Positions 17,230-26,695 of a DNA stretch of 64,000 bases are shown piece by piece. Source of the stretch: Candidatus Rhodobacter oscarellae. Its GTDB lineage: Bacteria; Pseudomonadota; Alphaproteobacteria; Rhodobacterales; Rhodobacteraceae. Made by a program: the position numbers and the translations under genes. Position 1 is the first letter of the stretch, and each line of letters starts with the position of its first letter. Below the pieces are notes generated by a model that saw only the letters and a list, made by a program, of their open reading frames with translations, ran no database searches and was not told the origin of the DNA. The stretch lies in assembly GCF_001078595.1 (NCBI RefSeq), contig NZ_LFTY01000002.1, positions 143,377-207,376 of the forward strand, written 5' to 3'.

Positions 17230-18181
17230 GGCGGGGACCCCGATACAAAAGCCAAAGAAAGAGGATTGCGCCAATCATACCAAAGACCGTGCCAACGGGT
17301 ATCTCGAACGGAAATCGCAGAACCCGTCCCAAGATGTCTGAAACAAGTGTCAGGACTGCGCCGATCAAGGCCACGATTGGCAGCGTTGCGCGAAGGTTAT
17401 CACCGGCAAGGCGCGAGACGATGTTGGGCACCACAAGGCCGACAAAGGGGATCATGCCCACCGTCGTCACCGTCAGGGCCGACACCAGAGAAATCGCGAG
17501 CAGCCCGATCAGAACAACCTGTCCATAATTCAGTCCCAGATTTACGGACGTCGTGCGACCAAGGCCCACAATCGCAAATTGATCCGCAGCAAAATAGGTT
17601 AATGCGCCAACTGCCGCTGCAATCCAAAGCAACTCATAGCGGCCTTGCAAGACGCCAGAGAGCTCGCCGTTCATCCAGACGCCAATATATTGAAGAAGGT
17701 CGGCCTGATAGGCGACGAAGGTTACGCCGGCTCCCAGAATGCCGCCGTAGATAAGCCCCACCAAGGGGACCAGCATTGGCTGGGTCGAAGGCAGCTTTCG
17801 TACAATCGCCAGGAAACCAAGACTTGTGATCAATGCAACGCTTGTTGCGATCATCATTTTCGTGAAAATCGGGGCGCTCGGCAGGAAAAGCGTCACCAGA
17901 AGGATGCCAAGTGCTGCCCCCTGCCCAGTGCCTGCCGTCATCGGTTCAACGAAGCGGTTGCGCACCAGCATCTGCATGATCGCCCCTGCAATCGCCAGTG
18001 TTGCACCGGTGATCAATGCCGCGACTGTTCTGGGAAAGCGACTGATGATCAGGACTTCTAACGCCTCTGGGTCCCGCCAAAGGCTAATGGGTGACACCTC
18101 TATGACCCCCACAAAGAGGGACAGGATAGAAAAAAGGGCAAGCCCGACAAGGCCCGCCCAAAAGATGCGTTTCGGTGCCAA
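17222..18181 (-). CDS. Iron-siderophore ABC transporter, FecCD-family permease (first)
   Basis: A 319-residue permease with typical FecCD motifs: RFPRTVAALITGATLAIAGA at about 47-66, LVRNRFVEPMTAGTGQGAALG at about 72-92, and VGMIPFVGLVVPNIVSRLAGD at about 240-260. The start is TTG directly after the TAA of the binding-protein gene; I see no better start. It pairs with the second permease to form the membrane channel, and the ATPase docks on the cytoplasmic side. Confidence 0.9.
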   Translation of the reverse strand: MAPKRIFWAGLVGLALFSILSLFVGVIEVSPISLWRDPEALEVLIISRFPRTVAALITGATLAIAGAIMQMLVRNRFVEPMTAGTGQGAALGILLVTLFLPSAPIFTKMMIATSVALITSLGFLAIVRKLPSTQPMLVPLVGLIYGGILGAGVTFVAYQADLLQYIGVWMNGELSGVLQGRYELLWIAAAVGALTYFAADQFAIVGLGRTTSVNLGLNYGQVVLIGLLAISLVSALTVTTVGMIPFVGLVVPNIVSRLAGDNLRATLPIVALIGAVLTLVSDILGRVLRFPFEIPVGTVFGMIGAILFLWLLYRGPRHG

Positions 18182-19072
18182 TTAGCTGCCCGAGAAGGCG
18201 GCAGTGATTTCCCCCAATGTGCCGATCATGGACTGGATCCCGCCCCGCGCGATGTAAAGCGGTGCCGGATCGAGGTAGATCACCTTGCCCGATTGCCACG
18301 CGTTCGTTTCCTGCACCAGCGCGTTATCCAGCGTAGTGGCGGCAGCTTCGGCGTCTTTACCGACGGCAGCCGCACGATCCACGACAATCAGAATATCGGG
18401 GTTCGCTTCGCGGATGAATTCGAAGCTGATTGCCTCGCCATGCGTGGCCTGTTCGACTTCTACCACAGCTTCTGGCAGGTCCAGCGCCGTATGCAGCCAA
18501 CCAAACCGGCCGGACGCACCATAAGCTGACACAGTCGGACCGTTGGTCATCACGATCAGTGCATTGCCTTGGCCGGCAACAGCTTCTTTCGCGTCCGATA
18601 GTGCAACATCAAAATCCGCCCGCAGGGCCGCGGCCTCATCCTGTTTGCCGAAGATTTCACCATAGGCATCAAGACGATCGAGACCTTCGCCAACCGTGTC
18701 GTCCAAGATGGTCATGTCAATTGTCGGGGCAATCTTTGCAAGATCAGGCGCGACCCGTGAGGACCGGCCTGCGGCGATCAAAAGGTCATAGTCACCGCCT
18801 GCGATAGCCTCATAATCCGGCTCAAACAAAGAACCGACTTTGTCGGCATCTTCGGCCGTGTCGGTGACGTAGTCGACGAACAAAGGTCCGACGACCCCCG
18901 ACACGTTGACCCCAAGCGCGTCGAGCGTATCTAAAGCGCCGATGTCAAAAACGGCGATCTTGGCGGGCTGGGCCTCAACCTCGACTGGGCCGGTGTAGGT
19001 ATCGATTGTGATTGTTTCTGCAAGAGCCGGTGCGGCCGCCAATGCGCTGGCGAAGATTGCGGTACGAAGCAT
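18182..19072 (-). CDS. Siderophore-binding periplasmic protein (CeuE/FatB/YclQ-like)
   Basis: A 296-residue solute-binding protein, first gene of the importer operon. It has a signal peptide (MLRTAIFASALAAAPALAE, cleavage near 18) without a lipobox. The mature protein starts ITIDTYTGPVEVEAQPAKIAVFD, the entry typical of CeuE/FatB/VctP-type cluster binding proteins; two lobes are joined by a long helix in the middle. GAGGGAA precedes the ATG. It is divergent from the frameshifted DUF2218 gene, 121 bp away. The nature of the siderophore (catecholate, citrate or other) cannot be read from the sequence, and I found no convincing Fur or Irr box. Confidence 0.9.
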   Translation of the reverse strand: MLRTAIFASALAAAPALAETITIDTYTGPVEVEAQPAKIAVFDIGALDTLDALGVNVSGVVGPLFVDYVTDTAEDADKVGSLFEPDYEAIAGGDYDLLIAAGRSSRVAPDLAKIAPTIDMTILDDTVGEGLDRLDAYGEIFGKQDEAAALRADFDVALSDAKEAVAGQGNALIVMTNGPTVSAYGASGRFGWLHTALDLPEAVVEVEQATHGEAISFEFIREANPDILIVVDRAAAVGKDAEAAATTLDNALVQETNAWQSGKVIYLDPAPLYIARGGIQSMIGTLGEITAAFSGS

Positions 19073-19193
19073 TTGATTCCCTCATGGTTGCGCGTGGCTG
19101 GCCGGGGCGGTTGGCGTCGCGATTTGGGCTCGATTATTCCGAAGGAGTAGGCGAGTCCAGAGTGGTTGAGTGTTAAAGTCAGGAATGGAAGAA

Positions 19194-19482
19194 ATGCCGC
19201 TTATCATTGGTTACTTCGCCACACCGAACGCTTCGAAATATCTCCCAGTTGTGCCAACACTTTGGCCATAGAATGGATGTGGTACATGATGAAACCACCG
19301 GTCAAGCCGCATTGCCCGTCGGAGCGGCACAGATGACAGCGAATAGAGAGGGCCTGCGCATCTCCATCGAATTGAATGATCTCGATGATCGCCCAAGGGC
19401 ACAATCAATCATAGATTGCCATCTGAAAAAGTTCGCATTCCGGGAAGACTTTAAAGCGATGGACTGGACCAACACCAATTGA
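19194..19482 (+). pseudogene. Second DUF2218 gene, frameshifted
   Basis: From the ATG at 19194 (GGAA 7 nt upstream) the frame encodes ATPNASKYL, matching ATKNASRYL of the intact DUF2218 protein at 10039, then runs out of register at 19240-19250. The next frame continues with QLCQHFGHRMDVV...HLKKFAFREDFKAMDW, matching QLCKHFAHKVEVE...HLARFAFRENPTIEW. The junction reads CTCCCAGTTG where CTCCAGCAGTTG would restore LQQL, so loss of two bases is the simplest explanation. A TTG at 19207 could express the second part alone, but without the conserved N-terminus. It is divergent from the siderophore importer, which supports an iron-related role for the family. Confidence 0.7.
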
Positions 19483-19757
19483 TCGCCAGATTTCGACATC
19501 GCGCCATTCTTATCTTTGCCTAAAGCGGTTCTCTGTTTGCGGCTGTGTCAAGTTGATTGGGTCGCGTGTCCGCCGGGGTCGTGGTTCTCTTCGAAGTCGG
19601 TCGTGCCGCTTCATGATGGCGTTCGGGGTTGATCGTCCAAAATGTCATTCACGAGGTTGGTCTTCGTTTGACCACCGCGACCGCTTTGGCTGGCTCGATC
19701 TGCCACCGTCCCGAGGGACGTCTGACCCGCCCTTAGGCGAGGTTTCTGTTGAGGTTT

Positions 19758-20798
19758 CTAGGCTCGCACCTCCCTTGTTGCGTGGAAGGTTGTGCCGTCT
19801 CGCCAGATACGCAGCATAATCACAGCAAGCTTTCTGGCTGCGGCGACGGCTGCATGTTTGATGCCTTTCCTTTCACTCAATCGAACGGCCCAGGCTCGCA
19901 GTGGCGAGGCGCGGCGCACCTGGCTGATCAGGGTGAACCCCGCTGCGTACAGGAGGCGACGGAGGTCGCGATCTCCACACTTACTTATCCGCCCGGACCA
20001 ATCTGTATCGCCGGATTGGAATCGCCTCGGGGTGAGGCCGAGGAAGGCCCCGACGTCGGTCGCGCGCTTGAAACGAGCCTCATTGTCCAGCGTGGCGATG
20101 TAGGAAAGGGCCACCACGGGTCCTACTCCCGGAACAGTCATAAGCCTTTGAGCGAGGTCACTGCCACGCGCGATCTCGCGCAGCTCGTCTTCCATCGCGT
20201 CTGCTGCCGCGCAGAGCGCCCTGTGGATCGGGTTGAAGGCGTCCGCCATGAGCTCAATCGCCAGATCGGTTTGCCCGGCCTGAGCAAGCTGGTCGCGGAA
20301 CCCACCGCGCTGGTTTGATCGCTGGATTGCGGTCATCCGGATGCCGAAGGTCTTGAGAACGCCGCGGACATGGGCCTCCAGGTCCTTGCGCATCCGGATC
20401 AGGCGCTCTCGTGTGCCGATCAGAACCCGAACCCTTTCCGAAGCTTCGCTGCGGATATGCACAGGGGTGAACCAACCGGTCCGAGCCAGATGCGCAAGAC
20501 CTTCAGCATCGCCTCGATCCGTCTTGTTGATGCGACCAGACAAGGCCTTATGCGCCAATCTGGCATCAATGCAGATGATCGGCACGCCGCGCTTGTCGAG
20601 TTCGCGGGTCAGCCAGATCGCCAAAATCCCGCTCTCATGCACAACCCGTTCGGCTGCTGCGGCGTGCTCTGCAATGAAGTTGGATATTTGGTCAGGGTCG
20701 GTCGCGACCGATCCCCGCGCTATAACATCGCCTTCGATGTTCACCACGCAGATCGAAACTTCTTTGACGGAAACATCAAGGCCTACATAATGTGACAA
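19758..20798 (-). CDS. IS110-family transposase (DEDD recombinase)
   Basis: An intact 346-residue transposase. The RuvC-like N-terminal domain carries the DEDD set (D8 in YVGLDVS, E in VVHESG, then D and D in KTDRGDAEGLA). The C-terminal Tnp20 domain has TVPGVGPVVALSYIA and the serine-containing region GLTPRRFQSGDTDWSGRISKCGDRDLRR. IS110 elements have no clear terminal inverted repeats, so I cannot set the element ends. Expected non-coding flanks lie at 19483-19757 (275 bp, downstream of the gene) and 20799-20947 (149 bp, upstream); one should encode the bridge RNA known for this family. Confidence 0.93.
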   Translation of the reverse strand: MSHYVGLDVSVKEVSICVVNIEGDVIARGSVATDPDQISNFIAEHAAAAERVVHESGILAIWLTRELDKRGVPIICIDARLAHKALSGRINKTDRGDAEGLAHLARTGWFTPVHIRSEASERVRVLIGTRERLIRMRKDLEAHVRGVLKTFGIRMTAIQRSNQRGGFRDQLAQAGQTDLAIELMADAFNPIHRALCAAADAMEDELREIARGSDLAQRLMTVPGVGPVVALSYIATLDNEARFKRATDVGAFLGLTPRRFQSGDTDWSGRISKCGDRDLRRLLYAAGFTLISQVRRASPLRAWAVRLSERKGIKHAAVAAARKLAVIMLRIWRDGTTFHATREVRA

Positions 20799-20947
20799 GG
20801 TCGTTCTCCTTCACGGCTGGTTTTGTGAGGCTGATACTATCGGACCTCGTTCGCCTTGGGAGAGCGACCGCCGCAATCACACCATGTCTTTAACCGCTGC
20901 GCAGAGATTCGGCAAATTGGGCTCAGAGCGGCCATGCCGCAACAGCC

Positions 20948-21142
20948 TCAGTGCAGCTTAGGCGGTGTTTGGGTCATTTTAGCCATGCGACGGTTTAGTT
21001 CCTTCTCGATGATATTTGCTTCGTAAGGCTTCATTTTCTTCCACTTTACGCATTCCTCTCGTGTGCGGCCGCAGCCGAGACACCACCCGCTAGGGCCAGT
21101 AAACTCACAAACATCGATGCAGGGACTTTTGCGTTTTTTCAT
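20948..21142 (-). CDS. DUF1289 domain protein
   Basis: A 64-residue protein with the cysteine pattern of DUF1289 (YdhL-like): C8-x3-C12, C21-x2-C24 and C31, in the context SPCIDVCEF, GWCLGCGRT. The cysteines probably bind a metal. It stands alone to the right of the IS element. Function unknown. Confidence 0.88.
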   Translation of the reverse strand: MKKRKSPCIDVCEFTGPSGWCLGCGRTREECVKWKKMKPYEANIIEKELNRRMAKMTQTPPKLH

Positions 21143-21352
21143 GGCCGTGTGTTTACCGTAAGGGCGCGGGAGGTCAATAATTGCAATGACCGCGTTGCTA
21201 CAAGAGGTGGCGTCGCTTTGGGCCTAAATGACTGCTGTGCGGACTTTTTCAACCTTCGCTGCGAGCACGCCAATGTCGGCTTTTAAAGTTTTAGTCTGGT
21301 CAATTTCACTGAAATCCAAGATGCTTATTGGGAATACTGAGTGGAGATTTTA

Positions 21353-22024
21353 ATGGACCTCAACACACTGGCTTTGTTTGCTCTGACTGAGTTCCTGCTT
21401 TCGCTCACGCCGGGACCGGCGGTGCTGCTGGTGATTGGGTTGTCCATGCGTCAGGGATTTCGCATCGGCTTCATGGCGACGTTGGGGATCCTGTCAACGA
21501 ACGCGATCTTCTTCACACTGTCCGCACTCGGGATCGGGGCCTTGATTGTCGCTAGCGCCACCCTTTTTACCATAATCAAATGGATAGGCGCTGCCTATCT
21601 AGTGTTTCTTGGCGTTGGAATGATCATGCCACTGGCAAAACACCTCTGGCAAAAACGATCCTTGGGTGAAGGCCTGGACTTGTCAGACGCGAAAGCCGCT
21701 GCGCCAAAGGTTCCGCAAACTCCGGTCAAATCTTATTGGCAGGGATTCACCCTTCAGGCATCAAATCCAAAGAATATCTTATTCTTTGTGGCGATCCTCC
21801 CGCAATTCATATCACCTGACGGGAATGTCGCCGCCCAGCTAGTTATTCTTGGCGTCGTCTCGGTTCTGTTGGAACTTCCAATACTTGTCTTCTACGGCTT
21901 TGCTTCCGCGCTGTCTGCACGCCTCATGAAGGAGCGTGTCATTGAATTGATAGAAGCGGTAGGCGGCGGCATCCTGATCGCGCTTGGAGGCGCACTGGCA
22001 GCGTCACAGCGTCGCTCGGGTTAA
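21353..22024 (+). CDS. LysE/RhtB-family amino acid exporter
   Basis: A 223-residue inner-membrane protein with five to six hydrophobic segments and the family signature SLTPGPAVLLVIG at about 17-29, followed by GFRIGFMATLGIL. It would export an amino acid or a similar small metabolite. The ATG at 21353 follows GTGGAGA; a GTG four codons upstream overlaps that ribosome-binding site and is less likely. It is a single gene, convergent with nqrF beyond a shared gap that holds the nqr terminator. Confidence 0.88.
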   Translation: MDLNTLALFALTEFLLSLTPGPAVLLVIGLSMRQGFRIGFMATLGILSTNAIFFTLSALGIGALIVASATLFTIIKWIGAAYLVFLGVGMIMPLAKHLWQKRSLGEGLDLSDAKAAAPKVPQTPVKSYWQGFTLQASNPKNILFFVAILPQFISPDGNVAAQLVILGVVSVLLELPILVFYGFASALSARLMKERVIELIEAVGGGILIALGGALAASQRRSG

Positions 22025-22138
22025 ATAGAGCCGAGCTACAAAGCTGACGTTCATTCAGGTTGCAGCATCGGTCAAAGAGGGCTCTGGCCGGACGTTCACC
22101 GCCCCTTGACGGATGTGTATGTTCGGATCGTAGAACGC

Positions 22139-22169
22139 AAAAGGCGCCGCCCTGGTGGGCAGCGCCTTT
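22139..22169 (-). terminator. Terminator of the nqr operon
   Basis: AAAGGCGC (22140-22147) pairs with GCGCCTTT (22162-22169), continued by GCCC/GGGC after one mismatch, with a 4-nt loop. On the minus strand the hairpin is followed by TTTT. It lies 25 bp after the nqrF stop and may also serve the convergent exporter gene. Confidence 0.8.
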
Positions 22170-22193
22170 CGGTTCCAAGCTGCGAGGCCCGGC

Positions 22194-23414
22194 TTATCCG
22201 CCGAAATCGTCCAGCATGATGTCCTCGCGGTCCACGCCGAGCTCGACCAGCATATTGATGCAGCTGGAGTTCATGATCGGCGGGCCGCACATGTAGAACT
22301 CGCAATCCTCAGGCGCCGGGTGGTCCTTGAGGTACTCGTCATGCAGCACGTTATGGATGAAGCCGGTATAGCCGTCCCAGTCATCCTCGGGCAGCGCGTC
22401 TGACAAAGCCACGTGCCAGGTGAAGTTGTCGAACTCCGCGGCGAGGCTGTCGAAATCCTCGACAAAGAACATCTCTTTCTTCGAGCGCGCGCCGTACCAA
22501 AAGGTGATCTTTCGGTCGCGGTTCTTCAGCCGCTTGAGCTGGTCGAAGATGTGGCTGCGCATCGGCGCCATGCCCGCGCCGCCGCCGATGAAGACCATCT
22601 CTTTCTGGGTCTCGCGGGCGAAGAACTCGCCGAACGGGCCAGAGATGGTCACCTTATCGCCGGGCTTGAGGTTGAAGATGTAGGAGGACATCAGCCCCGG
22701 CGGAACATCAGAGCCCGGGGGCGGCGAGGCCACCCGCACGTTCAGCATGATAAGCCCCTTCTCGTCGGGGTAGTTGGCCATGGAATAGGCGCGCTCGATG
22801 GGCTCATCCACGGTGGACTTGTACTGCCAGAGGTTAAACTTGTCCCAGTCCTCGCGGTACTCCTCCTGCACGTCGAACTCGGTGTATTCCAGGCTGTGCT
22901 TGGGCGCCTCGATCTGGATGTAGCCGCCGGCGCGAAAGTTCACGTCCTCGCCCTCGGGCAGCTCCAGCACCAGGTTCTTGATGAAGGTCGCGACATTGTC
23001 GTTGGAGCGCACGGTGCACTCCCATTTCTTGACGCCAAAGACCTCCTCGGGGACCTCGACCTCCATGTCCTGCTTGACCGCGACCTGGCAGGACAGCCGG
23101 TCACCGCAGGAGGCCTCGCGCTTGGTGATGTGGCTCTCCTCGGTGGGCAGGATCGAGCCGCCCCCGGAGTGGATCCGCACCCGGCACTGCGCGCAGGTGC
23201 CGCCGCCGCCGCAGGCCGAGGGCACGAACAGCTTCTGCTCGGCCAGCGTCTGCAGCAGCTTGCCACCCGCGGGCACGCTGATGGTCTTCTCGCCATTGAT
23301 GGTGATGTTCACATTGCCCGTCGAGACCAGCCGCGAGCGCGCCATGAGGATCACCCCCACAAGCGCCAGCACGATCAGGGTGAAGAGCAGGATACCAAGA
23401 CCGAATGTCGCCAT
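22194..23414 (-). CDS. nqrF: Na+-translocating NADH:quinone reductase subunit F
   Basis: The NADH-oxidising entry subunit, 406 residues. One N-terminal membrane helix (3-24) is followed by a plant-type [2Fe-2S] ferredoxin domain with C68, C74, C77 and C109. An FAD-binding segment ([14 protein letters not shown]) and an NADH-binding segment ([20 protein letters not shown]) follow, and the end is [12 protein letters not shown]...LDDFGG. Electrons pass from NADH to FAD, to the iron-sulfur centre and then to the flavins of NqrB/C. It is the last gene of the nqrABCDEF operon, followed by a terminator. Confidence 0.97.
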   Translation of the reverse strand: MATFGLGILLFTLIVLALVGVILMARSRLVSTGNVNITINGEKTISVPAGGKLLQTLAEQKLFVPSACGGGGTCAQCRVRIHSGGGSILPTEESHITKREASCGDRLSCQVAVKQDMEVEVPEEVFGVKKWECTVRSNDNVATFIKNLVLELPEGEDVNFRAGGYIQIEAPKHSLEYTEFDVQEEYREDWDKFNLWQYKSTVDEPIERAYSMANYPDEKGLIMLNVRVASPPPGSDVPPGLMSSYIFNLKPGDKVTISGPFGEFFARETQKEMVFIGGGAGMAPMRSHIFDQLKRLKNRDRKITFWYGARSKKEMFFVEDFDSLAAEFDNFTWHVALSDALPEDDWDGYTGFIHNVLHDEYLKDHPAPEDCEFYMCGPPIMNSSCINMLVELGVDREDIMLDDFGG

Positions 23415-23426
23415 GAAACGCGCCCC

Positions 23427-24035
23427 TTACAGTTTCACGCCAGAGAAGGACATGAACGCCATGGCCATCAGCCCGGCGGTGATGAAGGTGATGCCGAGGC
23501 CCTGCAGGCCGTCGGGGATGTCAGAGTATTTCAGCTTCTCGCGCACGCCCGCCATTGCGGTGATCGCCAGCGCCCAGCCAAAGCCCGAGGAGACGCCGTA
23601 GGTGACGCTCTCGGTGAAGTCATAGCTGCGCTCCACCATGAACAGCGAGCCGCCCAGGATCGCGCAGTTCACCGTGATCAGCGGCAGGAACACCCCCAGC
23701 GCGTTGTAGAGCGGCGGGAAGTACTTATCGAGCACCATCTCGAGGATCTGCACCAGCGCCGCGATCACGCCGATATAGCTGATCAGCCCCAGGAAGGTCA
23801 GGTCCACATCCGGGAATCCCGCCCAGGCCAGCGCGCCCGGCGCCAGCAGGTAGCCCAGGATCAGGTTGTTGGCGGGCACCGTGATGGACTGCACCACCAT
23901 CACCGAGATGCCCAGGCCAATGGCCGTCGAGATCTTCTTGCTGACCGCAATGAAGGTGCACATGCCCAGAAAGAAGGACAGCGCCAGGTTCTCGACAAAG
24001 ATCGCCTTGACCGCGAGGGAGATCAGCTCTTCCAT
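23427..24035 (-). CDS. nqrE: Na+-translocating NADH:quinone reductase subunit E
   Basis: A 202-residue integral membrane subunit with six helices, homologous to NqrD/RnfA. It begins [24 protein letters not shown] and contains the conserved Cys-bearing loops (FLGMCTF near 27 and VNCAILGG near 120) that bind the intramembrane iron centre shared with NqrD. Its ATG overlaps the nqrD stop by one base. Confidence 0.96.
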   Translation of the reverse strand: MEELISLAVKAIFVENLALSFFLGMCTFIAVSKKISTAIGLGISVMVVQSITVPANNLILGYLLAPGALAWAGFPDVDLTFLGLISYIGVIAALVQILEMVLDKYFPPLYNALGVFLPLITVNCAILGGSLFMVERSYDFTESVTYGVSSGFGWALAITAMAGVREKLKYSDIPDGLQGLGITFITAGLMAMAFMSFSGVKL

Positions 24036-24688
24036 CAGTGCGCCTCGACCGTTTGGATCTTATACTCGCGCTCCTCGACCTGGGCCGGCTTCCAGGCGCG
24101 GAAGCCCCAGATGATCAGCCCGATGATGAAGAACGCTGACGGCGGCAGCAGCAAGAGCCCGTTGGGCACGTACCAGCCGCCGTTATTGACCGTCTCAAAG
24201 ATGGTGGTGCCAAACAGGCTGCCCGAGCCGAACAGCTCGCGGATCACGCCCACCATCATCAGGATCAGCCCATAGCCCATGCCGTTGCCGACCCCGTCGA
24301 TGAAGCTCTCCAGCGGCGGGTTCTTCATGGCGAAGGCCTCGGCCCGGCCCATCACGATGCAGTTGGTGATGATCAGCCCCACGAAGACGCTGAGCGTCTT
24401 GGAGATCTCGAACGCGTAGGCCTTCAGGATCTGATCCACCAGGATCACCAGGCTCGCGATGATCACCATCTGCACGATGATCCGGATCGAGCCCGGGATC
24501 TGGTTGCGGATCAACGAGATGAACATCGACGAGAACCCGGTCACGAAGATCACCGCCAGCGACATCACGAACGCCACCTGCAGCGACGAGGTCACCGCCA
24601 GCGCCGAGCAGATCCCCAGCACCTGCAGCGTGATCGGGTTGTTATCAACCAGCGGATCGAGCAGCATTTCCCTGCGTTTATGGGCCAT
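24035..24688 (-). CDS. nqrD: Na+-translocating NADH:quinone reductase subunit D
   Basis: A 217-residue membrane subunit paired with NqrE. Conserved features are [24 protein letters not shown] at the N-terminus (Cys near 28), [18 protein letters not shown] near 110-125 (the second Cys), and six hydrophobic segments. Its start overlaps the nqrC stop by one base. Confidence 0.96.
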   Translation of the reverse strand: MAHKRREMLLDPLVDNNPITLQVLGICSALAVTSSLQVAFVMSLAVIFVTGFSSMFISLIRNQIPGSIRIIVQMVIIASLVILVDQILKAYAFEISKTLSVFVGLIITNCIVMGRAEAFAMKNPPLESFIDGVGNGMGYGLILMMVGVIRELFGSGSLFGTTIFETVNNGGWYVPNGLLLLPPSAFFIIGLIIWGFRAWKPAQVEEREYKIQTVEAH

Positions 24689-25500
24689 CAGATGCCTCCT
24701 GCTTTCAGGTTGGCGAGGAAGGGTTGATACCCTGCCTCACCCATCCAGAATTTCACCAGGTTGTCGATGCCGACGGTGGTCAGCGTCGCGCCCGCCAGCG
24801 CGTCGATATGGTGCTCGGGGCCTGCGGGCGGCGCGGTCCTGGCGACCGTGATCTGCATTTCGCCCGCCGCATCGGCCAGCTTCTTGCCGTTCCAGAGCGC
24901 CTTCCAGCGCGGGTTGTCCACCTCGGCGCCCAGGCCCGGCGTCTCGCCATGCTCGTAGAACTGCAGGCCAAAGATGTCGTTGCCGTTCTCCTCCAGGGCG
25001 ATGAAGCCGTAGAGCGTGGACCAAAGCCCGTAGCCATGCAGCGGCAGGATCACCTTGTCGATGGCGCCCGCCTCGTCGCGCAGCAGGTACACGGTCACGA
25101 ACTTGCCCTGGCGCACGATGCCCGCCGGGTCGTCCTCCAGCGCCACGGAGGTCGCCGGGTCATCCGCCGCGGCGCGGTCGTCAAAGCTGGCCGGGTCGAA
25201 CTGGTCGGTGAAGCTGCCCGTGGCAAGCTCGAGCACCTGCGGCTCGAAGGCCTGGAACGCCTCGATCACATCCGTGCCGGGGTCGTAGATCCCGGCCACC
25301 TGCAGGATGTTGATCTGCTTGTCCTTCAGCGCGTTGACCTCTTGGATCGGGCGCAGCGAGACCGCCGTCGCCGACACCACCATCGAGGCCACAAGGCAGA
25401 CCGCGACGGCCACAAAGATCGTCTTGCCGACGCTGTCGGGCGGCGCGTCCAGGAAGCGGCGTATGAAGCCCTTGGGCTGCTGTTCGTTCTCGTCAGGCAT
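24688..25500 (-). CDS. nqrC: Na+-translocating NADH:quinone reductase subunit C
   Basis: A 270-residue subunit with one N-terminal membrane helix (about 27-48) and a periplasmic FMN domain. FMN attaches covalently to the threonine of the flavinylation motif D233-A-L-A-G-A-T239-L-T, transferred by ApbE encoded just across the operon promoter. The ATG at 25500 overlaps nqrB by 8 nt; an in-frame extension upstream would lie inside nqrB and is unlikely. Confidence 0.95.
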   Translation of the reverse strand: MPDENEQQPKGFIRRFLDAPPDSVGKTIFVAVAVCLVASMVVSATAVSLRPIQEVNALKDKQINILQVAGIYDPGTDVIEAFQAFEPQVLELATGSFTDQFDPASFDDRAAADDPATSVALEDDPAGIVRQGKFVTVYLLRDEAGAIDKVILPLHGYGLWSTLYGFIALEENGNDIFGLQFYEHGETPGLGAEVDNPRWKALWNGKKLADAAGEMQITVARTAPPAGPEHHIDALAGATLTTVGIDNLVKFWMGEAGYQPFLANLKAGGI

Positions 25501-26692
25501 GTCGCTTTGCCCTCCGCTTGATATTGGCCTGCACCACAAAATAGTCGATCAGCGGCGCAAAGACATTCCCGAACAGGATCGCCAGCATCATCCCCTCGGG
25601 GAAGGCCGGGTTGATAACCCGGATCATCACCACCATGAAGCCGATCAGCGCGCCGTAGATATAGCGCCCCATATTGGTATGCGCGCCCGACACGGGCTCG
25701 GTCACCATGAACACCAGCCCAAAGGCGAAGCCGCCCGTCACCAGGTGCCAGTACCAGGGCATGGCGAACATCGGGTTTGTCTCGGACCCGATCCAGTTCA
25801 GCAGCGCCGAGAAGGCGATCATGCCCGCCAAGCAGCCCAGCACCATGCGGTAATTCGCGATCTTCGTGGCCAGCAGGAACACCAGCCCCAGCGCGCAGGC
25901 CAGCGTCGACGTCTCGCCCATCGAGCCCGGGATGAAGCCCAGGAAGCTGTCCCACCAGGTCATGCCGCGCGCGGCAAGCTCTTGAAACCCGTCCGCCGCC
26001 GAGACCGCCAGCGCCGTGGCCCCGGTGAAGCCGTCCACCGGCACCCAGACCGCGTCGCCCGAAAGCTGCGCGGGGTAGGCGAAATAGAGGAACGCCCGCC
26101 CCGTCAGCGCCGGGTTCAGGAAGTTCTTGCCGGTGCCGCCGAACACCTCCTTGCCGATGACCACGCCAAAGATGATGCCCAGGGCCACCTGCCACAGCGG
26201 CGTCGTGGCGGGCACGATCAGCGCGTAGAGCATCGATGAGACCAGGAAGCCCTCGTTCACCTCATGCTTTCGCACGGTGGCAAAGATCACCTCGAAGACG
26301 CCGCCCGCCACCAGCGTGACGATGTAGATCGGCAGGAAATAGAGCAGCCCATGCAGCATGCAGGCGATGGGGTTGGCCGGGTCGAACCCGATCCCCAGAC
26401 CGCCGATGATCGCCGCGCGCCAGCCCGAGGGCCCAAACTCGGCAATCGCCACATTCGTCTGATAGCCGGTGTTCCACAGCGCCATCACGATGCAGGGCAC
26501 CGTGGCCAGCACCACATAGGTCATGATCCGCTTCATATCGATGTAGCTGCGGGCATGCGGCGCGGCGGTGGTCACCGTCTTGGGGGTGTAGAGAAAGCTC
26601 TCGACCATCTCGTAGATGGGGAAGTAGCGCTCCCACTTGCCGCCTTTCTCGAAATGCGGCTCGATGCGGTCAAAGAAATCGCGAAGGCCCAT
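25493..26692 (-). CDS. nqrB: Na+-translocating NADH:quinone reductase subunit B
   Basis: A 399-residue subunit with about ten membrane helices. It carries covalent FMN on T226 of D220-G-F-T-G-A-T and binds riboflavin in the Na+ path; the quinone site lies at the NqrA/B interface. The N-terminal region ([27 protein letters not shown]) is typical. It is separated from nqrA by only 3 bp. Confidence 0.96.
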   Translation of the reverse strand: MGLRDFFDRIEPHFEKGGKWERYFPIYEMVESFLYTPKTVTTAAPHARSYIDMKRIMTYVVLATVPCIVMALWNTGYQTNVAIAEFGPSGWRAAIIGGLGIGFDPANPIACMLHGLLYFLPIYIVTLVAGGVFEVIFATVRKHEVNEGFLVSSMLYALIVPATTPLWQVALGIIFGVVIGKEVFGGTGKNFLNPALTGRAFLYFAYPAQLSGDAVWVPVDGFTGATALAVSAADGFQELAARGMTWWDSFLGFIPGSMGETSTLACALGLVFLLATKIANYRMVLGCLAGMIAFSALLNWIGSETNPMFAMPWYWHLVTGGFAFGLVFMVTEPVSGAHTNMGRYIYGALIGFMVVMIRVINPAFPEGMMLAILFGNVFAPLIDYFVVQANIKRRAKRHA

Positions 26693-26695
26693 GGG

